A stretch of DNA of 64,000 nt from Arachis hypogaea. Its lineage: Eukaryota > Streptophyta > Magnoliopsida > Fabales > Fabaceae. Where the stretch lies: the NCBI RefSeq assembly GCF_003086295.3, contig NC_092054.1, positions 57,947,546-58,011,545 of the forward strand, written 5' to 3'. The position numbers were made by a program, and so were the translations under genes. This document shows, piece by piece, positions 33,341-44,658 of the stretch; the stretch's first letter is position 1; each line of letters starts with the position of its first letter. The notes under the pieces are model-generated. The model ran no database searches. It saw only the letters and a program-made list of their open reading frames with translations, and was not told the origin of the DNA.

Positions 33341-34956
33341 TGGTGCATGAAATTGTCATCACACTTTTCACAACTCCGCACAACTAACCAGCAAGTGCAC
33401 TGGGTCGTCCAAGTAATACCTTACGTGAGTAAGGGTCGATCCCACGGAGATTGTTGGCTTGAAGCAAGCTATGGTTATCTTATAAATCTTAGTCAGGAAA
33501 TTAATGATAAAAATGATTTTGTTTATGAAAAATAAATAACATGAAATAAATGGTACTTGTGATTCAGTAATGAGGAACAGGTTGTGGTTCCGGAAATGCT
33601 CTGTCGTCTGAATCTCTGCTTTCCTACTGTCTTCTTCTCTAAACATGCATGGCTCCCTTCAATGGCAAGGTGTATGTTGGTGGATCACCGTTGTCAATGG
33701 CTACCATCCGTCCTCTCAGATGAAAAATACCAGGCACGGTGTCTGCACGGCTAATCAACTGTCGGATCTCTCGTCTCGGATGAAAAATACTAGGTACAGC
33801 TACTGCACAGCTAATCATCTATCGGTTCTCACTAGTGTTAGAATAGGATCTCTCTATTCGTGAGTTTGAAGCTCGTCATAGTCATCAGCTCCCCAATCCT
33901 ACTCGGAATACAACAGACAAGGTTTAGACTTTTCAGATCCCAGGAATGCTGCCAATTGGTTCTAGCCTCTACCATGAAGGTTCTGATCTCACGGACTTGG
34001 TCTGTGAATCAGAGACCCAAGAGATACGCACTCAAGTTGTCGCCCAATGACTACGTTGAGCTCAGATAGAACGGGAGTGGTTGTCAGGCACGCGTTCATA
34101 GATTTGAGGATAATGATGAGTGTCACAGATCATCATATTCTCTATATTGAAGTACGAGTGAGTATCTTAGAATAGAATCAAGCGTGATTGAATAGAAAAC
34201 AGTGGTAATTGCATTAATCCATTGAAACACAGCAGAGCTCCTCACCCCCCACCTATGGGGTTTAGAGACTCATGCCGTAGAAAATACAATATGAGATGTA
34301 AAATGTCATGAGATACAAAATGAATCTCTAAAAGTAGTTTTTATACTAAACTAGTAACATAGGTTTACAGAAAATGAGTAACCAAGTGCAGATAGTGCAG
34401 AAATCCACTTCCGGGGTCCACTTGGTGTGTGCTTGGGCTGAGCATTGAAGCTTTCACGTGAATAGGCCATTATTGGAGTTAAACGCCAGCTTGGGTGCCA
34501 ATTTGGGCGTTTAACTCCAGTTTTGGTGCCAGTTCTGGCGTTTTACTCCAGAAAAGGGTCTCTGTCTGACGTTTAACGCGAGTTTGGGCCATCAAATCTC
34601 GAAAAATGTATGAACTATTATATATTGCTAGAAAGCCCAAGATGTCTAATTTCCAACGCAATTGAGCGCGCCCCAATTGGGCTTTTGTAGCTCTAGAAAA
34701 TCCACTTTGAGTGCAGGAGGGTCAGAATCCAACAGCATCTGCAGTCCTTTCTCAGCCTCTAAATCAGATTTTTGCTCAAGTCCCTCAATTTCAGCCAGAA
34801 AATACCTGAAATTACAGAAAAATACACAAACTCATAGTATTATCCAGAAATGTTATTTTTGCATAAAAACTAATAAAAATATAATAAAAAGTAACTAAAA
34901 CATAGTAAAAACTACCTAAAAACAATGCCAAAAAGGGTATAATTATCCGCTCATCA
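33341..34956 (-). mobile_element. FIDEL-type solo LTR inside Tat-like gag
   Basis: Plus-strand ends TGGTGCATGA and CCGCTCATCA, flanked by TTCCC (33336-33340 and 34957-34961). 1616 bp. It has the family landmarks on the minus strand (TGATGAGCGGATAA start, the GCGTTTAACTCC/TGGCGTTT cluster at 34478-34580, TTACTCACGTAAGG near 33420). Confidence 0.93.
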
Positions 34957-34961
34957 TTCCC

Positions 34962-35593
34962 CCTGACATCATGCCTTTCACCTTCATCATAATCAATGAT
35001 TCGAGCAATCCGTTCAACTTGCCTTGTAAGACGTTCGAATTTCGATTCGTGATCAGCCATCATAAGGTTTAGAATTATAGTCATTTGTTGAGTTAATAAG
35101 TTGACTAAATCATGATGACTTTCCTCTACATGTTGTTAAAATACCGCCATGGAATTAAAGGCATTCGATGTAGAGCCCATATTATAATCACGAGAAAACT
35201 CAGAATACTATTGAGAATTTTGAGAATTATTTACTCTATTTACACATTCTCGAAACGAACAGGATGAACAAAACCACTCACCGGTAGAGTATAACCGGGA
35301 GGAAGGCCATATGGAGGCCAACCAGTGGTTACTGGAGGCTGTACTGGTGGTAAGTTACCACGTGAATGAAAATTACGTCCAATATTTTCAGTTTGTACGC
35401 TAGTAACCACCGTACTTTCACTCACAACCAAACCTTCCGAATGTGAACTAACGTCCGAAGATTGCACAGTTACTGGTATATTGTCGCTGGTGGACAAACT
35501 ACCATTCACATTTGACACTTCATCAGCCATGTGAATAATCTTTCCACTTCTCAATTGCATACACCAAATGACACCAAAAAACTTTTGACACAC
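34962..35593 (-). pseudogene. Gag N-terminal part of the Tat-like element
   Basis: The minus-strand frame 35593-35240 starts near MQLRSGKIIHMADEV, an opening seen in Tat-type gag, and has a Pro/Gly-rich stretch (LPPVQPPVTTGWPPYGLPPG). After a stop or frame change, a short coiled piece (KFERLTRQVERIARI) is read near 35040-34990, where the solo LTR interrupts it. About 15-35 bp separate the ORF start from the primer site. Confidence 0.75.
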
Positions 35594-35607
35594 TTCAATT
35601 TAAAATT

Positions 35608-35625
35608 GTTCCACCGGGCGTGCCA
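35608..35625 (-). other. Primer binding site of the Tat-like element
   Basis: GTTCCACCGGGCGTGCCA on the plus strand, i.e. TGGCACGCCCGGTGGAAC in element sense, four bases from the LTR. It differs from the tRNA-Asp site of all the other elements here. Tat/Ogre elements often use a tRNA-Arg type primer; I cannot name the exact tRNA. Confidence 0.7.
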
Positions 35626-35629
35626 ATTT

Positions 35630-36492
35630 GTTTTGTCGATTTTTAGCAAATCGATGGTTGTTCGATTCTAATGGTCTAGGAGCGAAACCAACTCCTCTCT
35701 TTGCAGGTACCAGTTTTTGATAAGTCCACCAAAGGTTCTCGAATTAGACAAGTATAAAGATAGGAAAAAAAAGTTCAAAAACTGCAAAAGGGTAAAGAAG
35801 TGTAAAATAAAGGATTTGATAGGTAAAATTGACTGAAATCGAAATGGCTTGCATTGAATTTTAAAGAAAGTAATTAAAATGCCTTCGATTGGATCAAAGG
35901 ACTTTAGGCATAGAAATTAAAGGTACTGAAATGTAAATTGAACATGAAAACTAAACAATACTTGAAAGATAAATTTTCTTGAAAAATGAAGTTTTGCAAG
36001 AATCATAAATGAAAGTAAAGACAGTGGAAGGAACCTTACAGAAATCGAACTCGAACGCAAACTTAGGAATTTGCTGGGATATGAGTGTGCTTGAGTGTAT
36101 TTTTCTGAAAAGAAGTTCCAACCCCTATTTCCTAAAACTTAGTAAAATTTATAACCCACTTTCATAACCGACTATTAATTACACGACGCTGCCTTGTATG
36201 CGAATTCTTAGGTAACTGTTCCCGCTCCTTTGCCCATGAGCGTTACTAGTAAATTCCTAACTCAGAGAAAGCCTTCGACTTCCCTACTCGTGTAACTGCT
36301 CGATTCTCCTTTCGAAAAACTATTCGATTCTTCATTCGAGTAATTGTTCGATTTGTCAAGATATTGAAATTGAGTCAATGTCCAATAGTTTCCACTTGAC
36401 GCTTGCACGTGCCTCTTTTCGGCCTCTACTACCTTCCTGACCCTTCACAAGCATTTTGAATCAGTTTAATCCTTCGAAAATAATTATTTCGA
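35630..36492 (-). mobile_element. 5' LTR of the Tat-like element
   Basis: Partner of 28525-29379, 863 bp. Similarity stops at TTTCGA (36492), followed by CTAAT. Confidence 0.88.
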
Positions 36493-36497
36493 CTAAT

Positions 36498-36797
36498 AGG
36501 TAACAACTTTTATCAATTGAAATTGGACTATAAAAGAAGCAACGAAGAATGGCTAAAAAAGTTTGTGGCGGTTGTGGCAAAACCGTCGCTAAAAACCGCA
36601 AAAGTTGCCAGCGGATGATTTTTTGCCGCACTGACCGCTGCAAAATGTCTTTCGTGGCAATTTTGATAGAACCACCACTAAATCTTCACAACATTGCAAC
36701 TACACCTCATTTCACTGTGTAGCCGCCACTAAATTTCTTTTTAGCAGCGGTTTCGTCGAACCGCCGCAACATCTATCGCTATCTATCGAAATTGTTG
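36498..36797. mobile_element. Possible CACTA-type terminus fragment
   Basis: Repeated GTGGCGGTT, AACCGCC and GCCGCCACTAAA phrases in both orientations, like the subterminal repeats at 43500-43790 and 58990-59370, ending TTGTTGTGGTGAG, a loose match to TTCTTGTAGTG. No second end is visible; the Tat-like element probably inserted into it. Confidence 0.4.
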
Positions 36798-38478
36798 TGG
36801 TGAGTAGTTTTTTCTACTTGAGTACTTGATACGTTCTTCTTTCCTTTAATCAGAAGTTAACAATTGAATGGTGTTCCGGATTTATTCAATAACTAAATTA
36901 ATCTTTAAATTTTTAAACTAATTAAGTTGGCCTTTAATTTGAAATTGCGAATTAATTAGCTCATAGTTAGTTATCTAGTTAATAATGTTAACAAAAAATT
37001 GATGAAAAATATTAACTATGACGTGGCATGTTATTATTAGACAAGTTGGACGAAGCTAATATGCATGGAAAATGTGTTTCATTAATAAATTTGATTATAT
37101 ATAGTAGAATAATTAAAAAAATAGAGATCAATTTAATAATTATATTTATTTAGTAACTAATTTTAACAATTTTTTATATTATTAAATTTTAATATTATGT
37201 TGAGATAACTCATAATTAAAAAAATTGAATATTAGTTTTTCTTTTATGACATAAATGGTTATATATTTAAGTAGAGTCTATAGCGTCTATAATTATATAT
37301 GGTAATTATATAAATATTGTTAAAATTAAAGTTATATTTTTTAATATTTTGATAATATTTTTTCTTTTATTTTTCAAATTAAAAATATTATTAAATAATA
37401 AAAATATATTATTTTAATTTTAACAATACCTTCGATTTTAAGGCACTATAATCACCATAACATACACCACTTACTCATTGCATATTAACTCATGTACATT
37501 TTTAGTTAAATATTATTTTATTTAAAATTTACAAAATTCTCATAATTGCTTGTATCTCTATTTTAGAAACAATTTTTTTCGTTAATATTTACAAAATAAA
37601 AAAATTTATAATTATTTAATTAATCTATAAGTTTAAGTCTCAGATTTTCTGGCTAACACTGTTGAAAACCCTACTTTTTGCATTGGATTTATTTGGATTA
37701 ATTGATCAGAAAACAAACAAAAACAAAACTACAAAAGTACGTAGCCGCGTACACGGCAGGGGAAGAAGCAGACAATTTGAATGGCATGCTTAGTGCTTTG
37801 TTGAATGGGTGCACATGCCTATGTGCCCTAAACTATGCACAACGTAACACTTATTATTATTATTATGGACGTCCCTTCTTATTGTTTTGTGTCATTTTAA
37901 ATTTGAGACCAAGAAATTAATTTGAGCTAGTCAACTAATTAATTAATTAATTTAAATAAATGTTAGAGATTTAAATTTTATCTTGTGTGTAATAATTTAT
38001 TAATCAACTAATGATAAATTTTTAAATAAAATTTTAATTTATAATAAATTAATCATTGATCTATTGAGATATAGAGATTTTAGAAAATAAAAAAAAAATT
38101 GAGGCTGGGATGCAACATTATTTATTGGCTGATTTGTAAAGCATTACATGCATATCTAGTTATCCACCAATAATAAACATATAGTACATCAAAGCAATGC
38201 AACTCATTTTCTATGATTGACTATACTTTATCCGATCCATCCATGAATAAGTGTCTTTTAATTTTATAACTTTCGGCTGAATATGTCATATCAGCTTAGG
38301 ATTTTAATATAATATTAATTAATTTTTTATTTTATTTATTCTTAGTTTAATAATCTCTTTCAAATTAAACTTATTTCATAAAATTGTATAATTTCAATAA
38401 TTTGTTAATGTATATGCACAGAGGGAGAGGATTATATTAACCTGCTTTTTTTCGTATTGTCTGAATAAATGAATTTTT
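36798..38478. other. AT-rich intergenic DNA
   Basis: Mostly AT-rich without repeats that I can name. A short less AT-rich island (about 37730-37850) holds a 72-codon plus-strand ORF (37702-37920) of unknown nature, ending in a TTATTATTA run; it could be an exon remnant, but nothing supports expression. Confidence 0.5.
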
Positions 38479-38508
38479 GGTTAATAGTCAAATTTGTCTC
38501 TGAAAGAT
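38479..38508 (+). repeat. Left terminal inverted repeat of a possible MULE
   Basis: GTTAATAGTCAAATTTGTCTCTG pairs with the reverse complement of 56478-56506 with about 4 mismatches in 29. Such ends (TTAATAGT, TTCGTCCCTGAAAG) are common on plant Mutator-like elements. No convincing 9-bp target duplication. Confidence 0.5.
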
Positions 38509-39093
38509 TATTTATTTTTTAAATTAGTATTTAAAAGATTTTTTTAGTTCTATTAATCTTTGAAAGATAAAATGTAAGTCAAATTGGTCCTTTCGTTAAT
38601 TAGATGATGACGTGTCACATTAAGTGCTACGTGGCATGATGACGTGTCAGGTCAGTGACACCTAACACGCCATGTGTCACTTGACATGTAAAAAGTTATT
38701 TATAATAAAAATAGTCCCTGAAAGTCCAGAGGTAAGTTATTTTTATCCCTAAAATTTTAAAAATTAATCAAATTAGTCCTTATATATATTTATTTTATTT
38801 TTTTCATAATATTAAATTTAAAATATTTTTTGGTAATACTAATTTTAATATTATCTTTTAGACCTTAATGAACAAAATTCTCTTTACATAAAATAATAAA
38901 AATAATTAAATTATTATAAAGTTATTTTGTTATTTGTATTTTAAAAATTTATAGTTTCAAATCGTAATTTTTTATAGTGAATTCTTTTTATTTAAACGAG
39001 TTTATCAAATTACTGTTGATTATATATTTAAAAATTTAATATTTTAAATCTCACTAAATAATATAGTAATTATTTTAAAATTATAATTTTTAT
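38509..39093. other. Left part of the possible MULE
   Basis: Contains GTCCTTTCGTTAATTAG, GACGTGTCA and a GTGTCAC-rich stretch (38605-38690), a pattern that recurs in altered form near 56330-56400 on the other side of the nested elements. AT-rich afterwards. No ORF. Confidence 0.45.
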
Positions 39094-39495
39094 CACTACA
39101 AGATTTCTGTTTATTTATGGCATTTTTTTGTGGAGGTTTTAGAAAATCTCCACAATATATTTTATTTATGGCAAAATATAAAACCTCCATTAATTAATAC
39201 TAGTTTACATTTTTTAAGCCCAATTACCCAAACAAATAGCCTATCAGACTCTAACCTACTCTAATTAAACTCAACCACCCTGTCCAAAAAAAAAAACTCA
39301 ACCAAATTTCACTATAAACAAAAATTTGTCCAAAAAAGTACAAAGAGAAAAAAGAGAGAACTGAAACCCTAGATCTACTCGCCGCCGCCACATTCATCTC
39401 TTCGCCATTGTCACCGTCAAGTCGACGTAGCGTCTGAGATCAGAGGGAGAGTCAGCTCGCCGCTGCTGCCATTCATGTCCTCGTCGTTGCCGCCA

Positions 39496-39840
39496 TCAAG
39501 CTTCTACGTCAATGTCCTCATCTTTGAGGAGCTTTGAGATCTTGTTTTTGTTAACCGGTGCTTTAGATGTGGGAATTCTTTCGATGCCATAGAAAGCGTT
39601 GATGGTACACCATGACTGAATCGATCGGCGAAAAGTGTGGTTTGGAGTTAGATCGGAGAAATCAGAAGAAGAGAGTTGTTGCTTCGTTACGGAGCAGCTC
39701 TTGTTCTTGCCGAAGAAGAGCCATGTCTCGATGCTCTCTCTGTCGTAGGTGATGCCGGCGGAGACGGTTACAGGATCCTTCATGATTTCAAGCGAGATTG
39801 GGCAGAGAAAGAACGGAGGAACATCGATCTCATTATCCAT
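39496..39840 (-). pseudogene. U-box E3 ligase fragment (PUB22/23/24-like N-terminus)
   Basis: 114-residue frame starting MDNEIDVPPFFLCPIS. The U-box covers about residues 8-82 (LCPISLEIMKDPVTV, GITYDRESIETWL, LTPNHTFRRSIQSWC). In the intact family (400-450 residues) ARM repeats follow and the protein ubiquitinates targets in stress responses; here all of that is missing, and the frame ends soon after the U-box in Lys/Asp-rich sequence. It starts with a good ATG and the U-box itself looks intact. The missing C-terminal part and its place inside a CACTA element make it a captured fragment, although transcription cannot be excluded. Confidence 0.88.
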
Positions 39841-40367
39841 ACTCTAATGCTCTATGGTTACAGGCTTATAATATTATTATTATTATTATTTTCTCTCTCT
39901 ATTTATGCAGTGAGAGAGATCTTGCTGCTAGAAGGTGTTTTATTAAGAAGAGTAGAGATAGAGAACGAAAAACGTTTGCTGAGAAGAGCTTCTCAACAAG
40001 CTCAAGTTTTTTAGATTAATTTATTTAAAAAAAATTGTGCAGGAACTAATATTCAAACAAACAAAGAGGTTGTGATTAAGCTTGGTGAGTACTCTGATGT
40101 ACCTAAGTTAATGTTGAAAAATCTGCCTCTGTAGTTCATTATTATTAGCTATCTATCTAGTTGCATTAATGCTAATTACTAATTAGGTATAGGTATATCA
40201 TAGTTGCAGGTACTTGTGGTGGAGGTAATTAATTTATATAGTGTTAGGAGGACCTTGACTAGTGAGTTGTCGATTACTACATCGTAATGCATTACATGTT
40301 GAGTGAAAACATATATTTGTTCTTTGTGATTCTATCTGTTGATTTAGTACTTTGTGATTGTTCTTAG

Positions 40368-40639
40368 GCATTCTTGGTGATAGTTCAAAATAAAAAACGA
40401 GTTGGTTACACATATGAGTTGACTTTAAAGGTCAAAGGTAAGTCACTATCAATCATTTTTGGTTCAGAACTTCAATCTAACTATTAATTTTTAGTGTGCA
40501 TTTCAACTACTTGCCTTTTTTAAATCGCACACTGATTTGCGAAATTGAAATAGGGGAATTGAAATTGAGAGGAGAGAAGTTGGTTGGAGGCCATATAAAT
40601 GTCCCAGAATTCTTGTTTGGTGAGTTGGATGACTTGCAG
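40368..40639 (+). pseudogene. AHA1-like (Hsp90 ATPase activator type) exon pair
   Basis: Two pieces with matching splice sites: 40368-40437 (acceptor TTCTTAG, donor AAAG|GTAAGT) and 40554-40639 (acceptor GAAATAG, donor TTGCAG|GTACTT). Joined in phase they read KKRVGYTYELTLKVKG then VGGHINVPEFLFGELDDL, which I recognise as part of plant AHA1-N-domain-like proteins. A further exon-like piece bounded by GTGCAG and GTGAGT is at 40043-40084. The assignment is from memory of family motifs. No start codon or other exons are seen. Confidence 0.55.
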
Positions 40640-41940
40640 GTACTTGTTATGTTAATATTTATTTGAATACTTTTGAAGCACTGATAAAATTGAAAAAGGG
40701 CTTACTTCTATGTCTAGCTTTTAGCTTTGTTTTTTGTATCTATCATCCATATTGTAGTTTGTCTTTTTGTATTTGGTCAATGACTTGATAGTCTTCCTAG
40801 AACTAATTATTATGACATAGCAAATTGGACAGCAACACTTTCTCATGAGGTGCATTAGGAATTTCTCAATACACCGCATGTCTAATTGTTTTTGCATGCC
40901 TTAAAACTTTGCCAACTATTTTATTCTATAAATTAAAAGTAAAAGGCTCAAATGATAACAATTGGTGTGCTTAATAGTTTTGTGTTCAAATGATAACATG
41001 AGATATTTTGTTACTCCTTTCAGATATTTTCTTTTGTCGTTCTCTCCTTTATAAGAGAACCTCTGTTAGCAAGGGAAGCAAGTAAAGTAAGTAAAATGAG
41101 TAAGAATCTATTTATTGATTTTTTTAGCTACTTGCAAATCATATTCTACTGTTCATTAGAGTACTCAAAATTAGAAAAGAAAAACACATATGCATCAATC
41201 TTTATTAAGTCTTGACATAACTATTTCCCAAAATTTTTTTAGATCATTAATAAATAGAGATCAAACATAGGAACAAACTTAAAAGTTACCTTGCATAAAA
41301 TTTAAGTTGGGCAAGTGACAGTAGCTGAAATTTGAATACTTATAATTTAGTTACTAAAAGTAGTGAATTTTATACCGAAAACGAGTCACTTAAACATCCT
41401 CATTCCAGCTTTTTGGTAACTTATGGTGAATATATACATTAGTATTGAATCCTGCTAGTAATGGGAACATTAATTTTGTTGGTTTATTAGAAAACTTACA
41501 ACTGAAAAATTGGCCCTTCATTTTGTGAGCATAGTAAAGATAAGATTGATACTATCAAACAGAGGCTTGGATTTTGTTTATTCCAGTTCAATAAAGTTTT
41601 TTTTCTTATCCTCACTCTTATTCCTATTTTAGTGTCTTCTTCTATTGTTTAATTTAATTGATCATATTATCCTTCAATTTCTTGACAGATAATATGTTTT
41701 GGCTCCTTGAACTATTTTACTTGTTGAGGTTCTTATGTTTCTCTTTCTGTACATATAACACATCTATAGTTAGAAAATTCCAGTTTATAGATAAGGAGCT
41801 CTGATTTCAATTTTACTACTCCTAAAATTTTCTAATTTCACGCATTGCTTCCTAAGTAGCTTAGCAAAGAAGGAAATCGTGGGAGAGCTGGTTAGGTGAG
41901 GTGTTGACTCGGATCTACTCTCTTCCTGGCTCCTTCTGTG
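40640..41940. other. Noncoding part of the gene-carrying CACTA
   Basis: AT-rich sequence between the AHA1-like and MADS-box pieces. It probably includes intron or 3' flank of the first and promoter or 5' UTR of the second (C/T-rich tract at 41920-41955). No ORF supported. Confidence 0.45.
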
Positions 41941-41968
41941 CTTCTTTCTTTCAACTGTGGAATAAAAC

Positions 41969-42645
41969 ATGAGAAGGGGAAAGATAGAGATAAAGAGGAT
42001 AGAAAACACGACGACGAGGCAAGTGACGTTCTCAAAGAGAAGGAACGGACTCTTGAAGAAGACCAATGAGCTCTCTGTCCTCTGTGACGCCCAGATAGGA
42101 CTCATCGCCTTCTCCAACACTGGCAAGCTCTTTCACTACTCCTCTCACCCCTACAGGTATAATCTTTTTATATTCCTTAGGACTTTCCTCAATTCTATCT
42201 ACTTATCCTATCATATTTAAATATATATATGAACGTCAAATTAATATTTTGGTCAGGATGGATCAAATAATTGAAAATTACCAACGATCTACAGGACTCA
42301 CATAATGCGCCATGGACATGCCCATGATCAGGTAGTTATATGAGACTAAGGTGCTCAATTTTCTTTCTAATCATATAGTATAATGAATGATTTGCATGTT
42401 GGTTTTTGTCATCAAATCATCCATTTCAAAAAATGAGATACATAAAAGTTATAATTTTAATAATATCATCAATTTTGTAGGAAGATTTATTGATTGAGAT
42501 GGCAATGCTGAGGCATCAAAATCTGAGCCTTGAGATGGGGATTCAGCGCTACCTTGGAGAAGGCATAGCTTTTCTCCAATACGAAGAATTGACTAAGCTT
42601 GAAGGAGAACTTCAAAGCTCTGTTGCAAGGGTTCGAAAGCGTCAG
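41969..42645 (+). pseudogene. MADS-box gene fragment, B-sister (TT16/GOA-like)
   Basis: Exon 1 (41969-42156) encodes a complete MADS domain start ([36 protein letters not shown]), ending at CTACAG|GTATAA. Exon 2 (about 42257-42331) reads MDQIIENYQRSTG and then hits TAA. Exon 3 (42481-42645) has K-box sequence (MAMLRHQNLSLEMGIQRYLG, YEELTKLEGELQSSVARVRK). The exon 3 pattern fits B-sister genes, which act in ovule and seed coat. A degenerate later exon (EKDSMLIEF then stop) may lie near 42977. Missing exons and the nonsense codon make it a pseudogene fragment inside the CACTA. Confidence 0.85.
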
Positions 42646-42646
42646 G

Positions 42647-42678
<32 letters not shown>

Positions 42679-42680
42679 TG
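42646..42680. repeat. (TA)n(CA)n microsatellite at the exon 3 donor
   Basis: GTATATATATATAT followed by ACACACACAC directly after the splice donor of MADS exon 3. Confidence 0.95.
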
Positions 42681-43806
42681 TGCATTTCGAAGTGTTTTTT
42701 TTTCTTCTTCACATAGTTTTTAGAAATTTGGTGACCTAAATGAGCAGATACACATACTAATGTCAAAGAAAATAAATAAATAAAGTGATAAGGAGGTTTT
42801 TTTGCAAAATGTTTACTGAAGATAATAAGGTATATATTGCGATATGCGTGCATTACATTTCAGACAAAATTAAATGTTTTCATCACTGATCAAATACTGA
42901 TTATAATTTATATAATTAAGTCAACTAATGTCAGAAATTAGTTTATGTACTAATTTGCCCTGTTTTCCTTCTCCAGGAAAAAGATTCTATGCTCATCGAA
43001 TTTGTTTAGTCAAGTCAGATATATTTCGAGCAAGGTTTAATGGTGGTTACAGGATAGGCCTCGAGTATCCTTGAAAAATTTTTATAAGTTATTTTCTTTT
43101 TCTTTTTAATTATGTATGAAGTGCAGATTAACTGTGATTAAGCTCCTTTTTTTCCTTGTAAATATTCAAATATAAACTTAATATGAAGTGCAAATTTATG
43201 GAAGATTATCATATAGTTATGATCCTAGGATAATGTTACCTTAGCTAGTGTAATATTATCTTGCTTTTGGTTGAACTGGTTTTGGTTTAATTTATACTAA
43301 GAATTTTGTGCTGGGATATCTTTGTTTTGTACTTGAAATTTTGTAAATCCACTACCAAGAATCATACTCTATCAATGTATTAATATTTCAATTATTTACT
43401 TATATTTGTATAGTTATGGTTAGTTAATATGATTAGTAATGTGACTTGCTAAGAACCTCTTTTTTGGCAGTGCTCAAAATTAGGAATAGCAGCCTGGTAG
43501 TGGTTTGTCGTTGTTCAGTTTGTGGCCTTTTTTTTTAAATTTGAAAATTAACTTTGTGGGGGTTTTAAACCGCCACAAAAATGACACAAAACAGCCAGAA
43601 TCTATTAACTCAAAACCCCCACAGAACAGCAAAAAAACCGCCACTAAATAACGTCGTGGCGGTTTTCAAAAACTGCCACAAATAAGCTCGTGGCACCTCC
43701 AATTTTGGAGGTTTTAGAAACTGCCACAATTCGTTTTGTGGGGGTTTAAAACCGCCACAAAACACAAAAAAAATCGCCACAAAATGGCAAGAATCTTGTA
43801 ATGTAT

Positions 43807-44653
43807 TATTATTTAATTTATATAATAGAACTCAGTAATTCAAAAATCGATTTGTGAGATTACTTGTTGAATCTTAATATTATTTAAAATAACAAACACC
43901 CTAGAATGTACATATTTCTTGGAATGATTTTGGCTACTCTCATTGGTGGCTGGATCCCTTTTGATCATATGTTTATCCAAGTAAAGCTAGTAGTGATGTT
44001 AAGTTATGTTATGTTTGAGCTGTTGATAGACTTTTGAGATTGAAAGAGTTGATTATATTAATAATGAACTGAATTTATCAATGAAATGAGATATTTCAAT
44101 TTAGTGTGTTTAATTCAACATATAATTTATCTATTGAACACACACAGACAATAATACACTTTGAAACTGAAGTAAGATGAGGATCTATCTTCTATTGTTC
44201 ATAATAATGTTAATCAAATCAGTCAATTTATCCATTATGCCTAATGGGTTGCTAAAAAATGTAAATTCATATATTATAACACATTGTCTTCATTAATAAG
44301 CATAATCATTATCATAATATTGTCTCAGTAGATATATAGCACAGCAGGTATCAATGCATCCATAACATGACAGACCTAAACAAAAGTTCCATAACATAAT
44401 ATATAGACCTAAACAAAGGGCTAAAACATAATCCTTCCAAACAAAGGTTTCATAACAAAAGATAATCAACCACATTGTTTACATAACGCTGTATAAAGAA
44501 ACATAGACAACAACCATGGAGTAAAACATATGATCCTAATCAAATGGCTTTATCTTTTTTTCTTGGATGCTTGAAGCTTGGAATTGGCACAAATATCATA
44601 CAACTGTAGCTGGTTTGGGTGAGGCATTCATTACAATCAAGTCGGCATCCATG
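43807..44653. other. Middle part of the possible MULE
   Basis: AT-rich sequence between the gene-carrying CACTA and the FIDEL/Feral-like element. A less AT-rich part near 44560-44650 looks exon-like (minus-strand DADLIVMNASPKPATVV), continuing at 55509 beyond the insertion, but I cannot name it. Confidence 0.4.
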
Positions 44654-44658
44654 GCTAG

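Larger units (their letters stand above)
28525..36492 (-). mobile_element. Tat/Ogre-like Ty3/gypsy element, truncated in pol
   Basis: Two LTRs in direct orientation (28525-29379 and 35630-36492) enclose gag, protease and a partial RT on the minus strand, plus a nested solo LTR. CTAAT flanks it on both sides (28520-28524 and 36493-36497) and is a plausible 5-bp target duplication, though the termini set this way are not the usual TG/CA; shifting by one base gives CA at one end and a 4-bp duplication. Pol stops at the RT catalytic box; RNase H and integrase are missing. The lineage is inferred from the protease/RT style and the non-Asp primer site. Confidence 0.85.
39094..43803. mobile_element. 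Gene-fragment-carrying CACTA transposon
   Basis: Left end CACTACAAGATT, right end AATCTTGTAATG (11 of 12 terminal bases pair), flanked by the 3-bp duplication TAT (39091-39093 and 43804-43806). Subterminal repeats of GTGG(A/C)GGTTTT type lie at both ends (39120-39200 and 43500-43790). 4710 bp. It has no transposase; instead it carries pieces of at least three unrelated plant genes, with introns kept: U-box (minus), AHA1-like (plus) and MADS-box (plus). It would depend on a transposase from elsewhere. Confidence 0.85.

Noticed and set aside
39496..39840. Functional U-box E3 ligase gene
   Set aside because: The ARM-repeat part is missing and the fragment lies within CACTA ends with a target duplication.
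41785..42126. Minus-strand ORF over the MADS exon
   Set aside because: Antisense shadow of the MADS domain.
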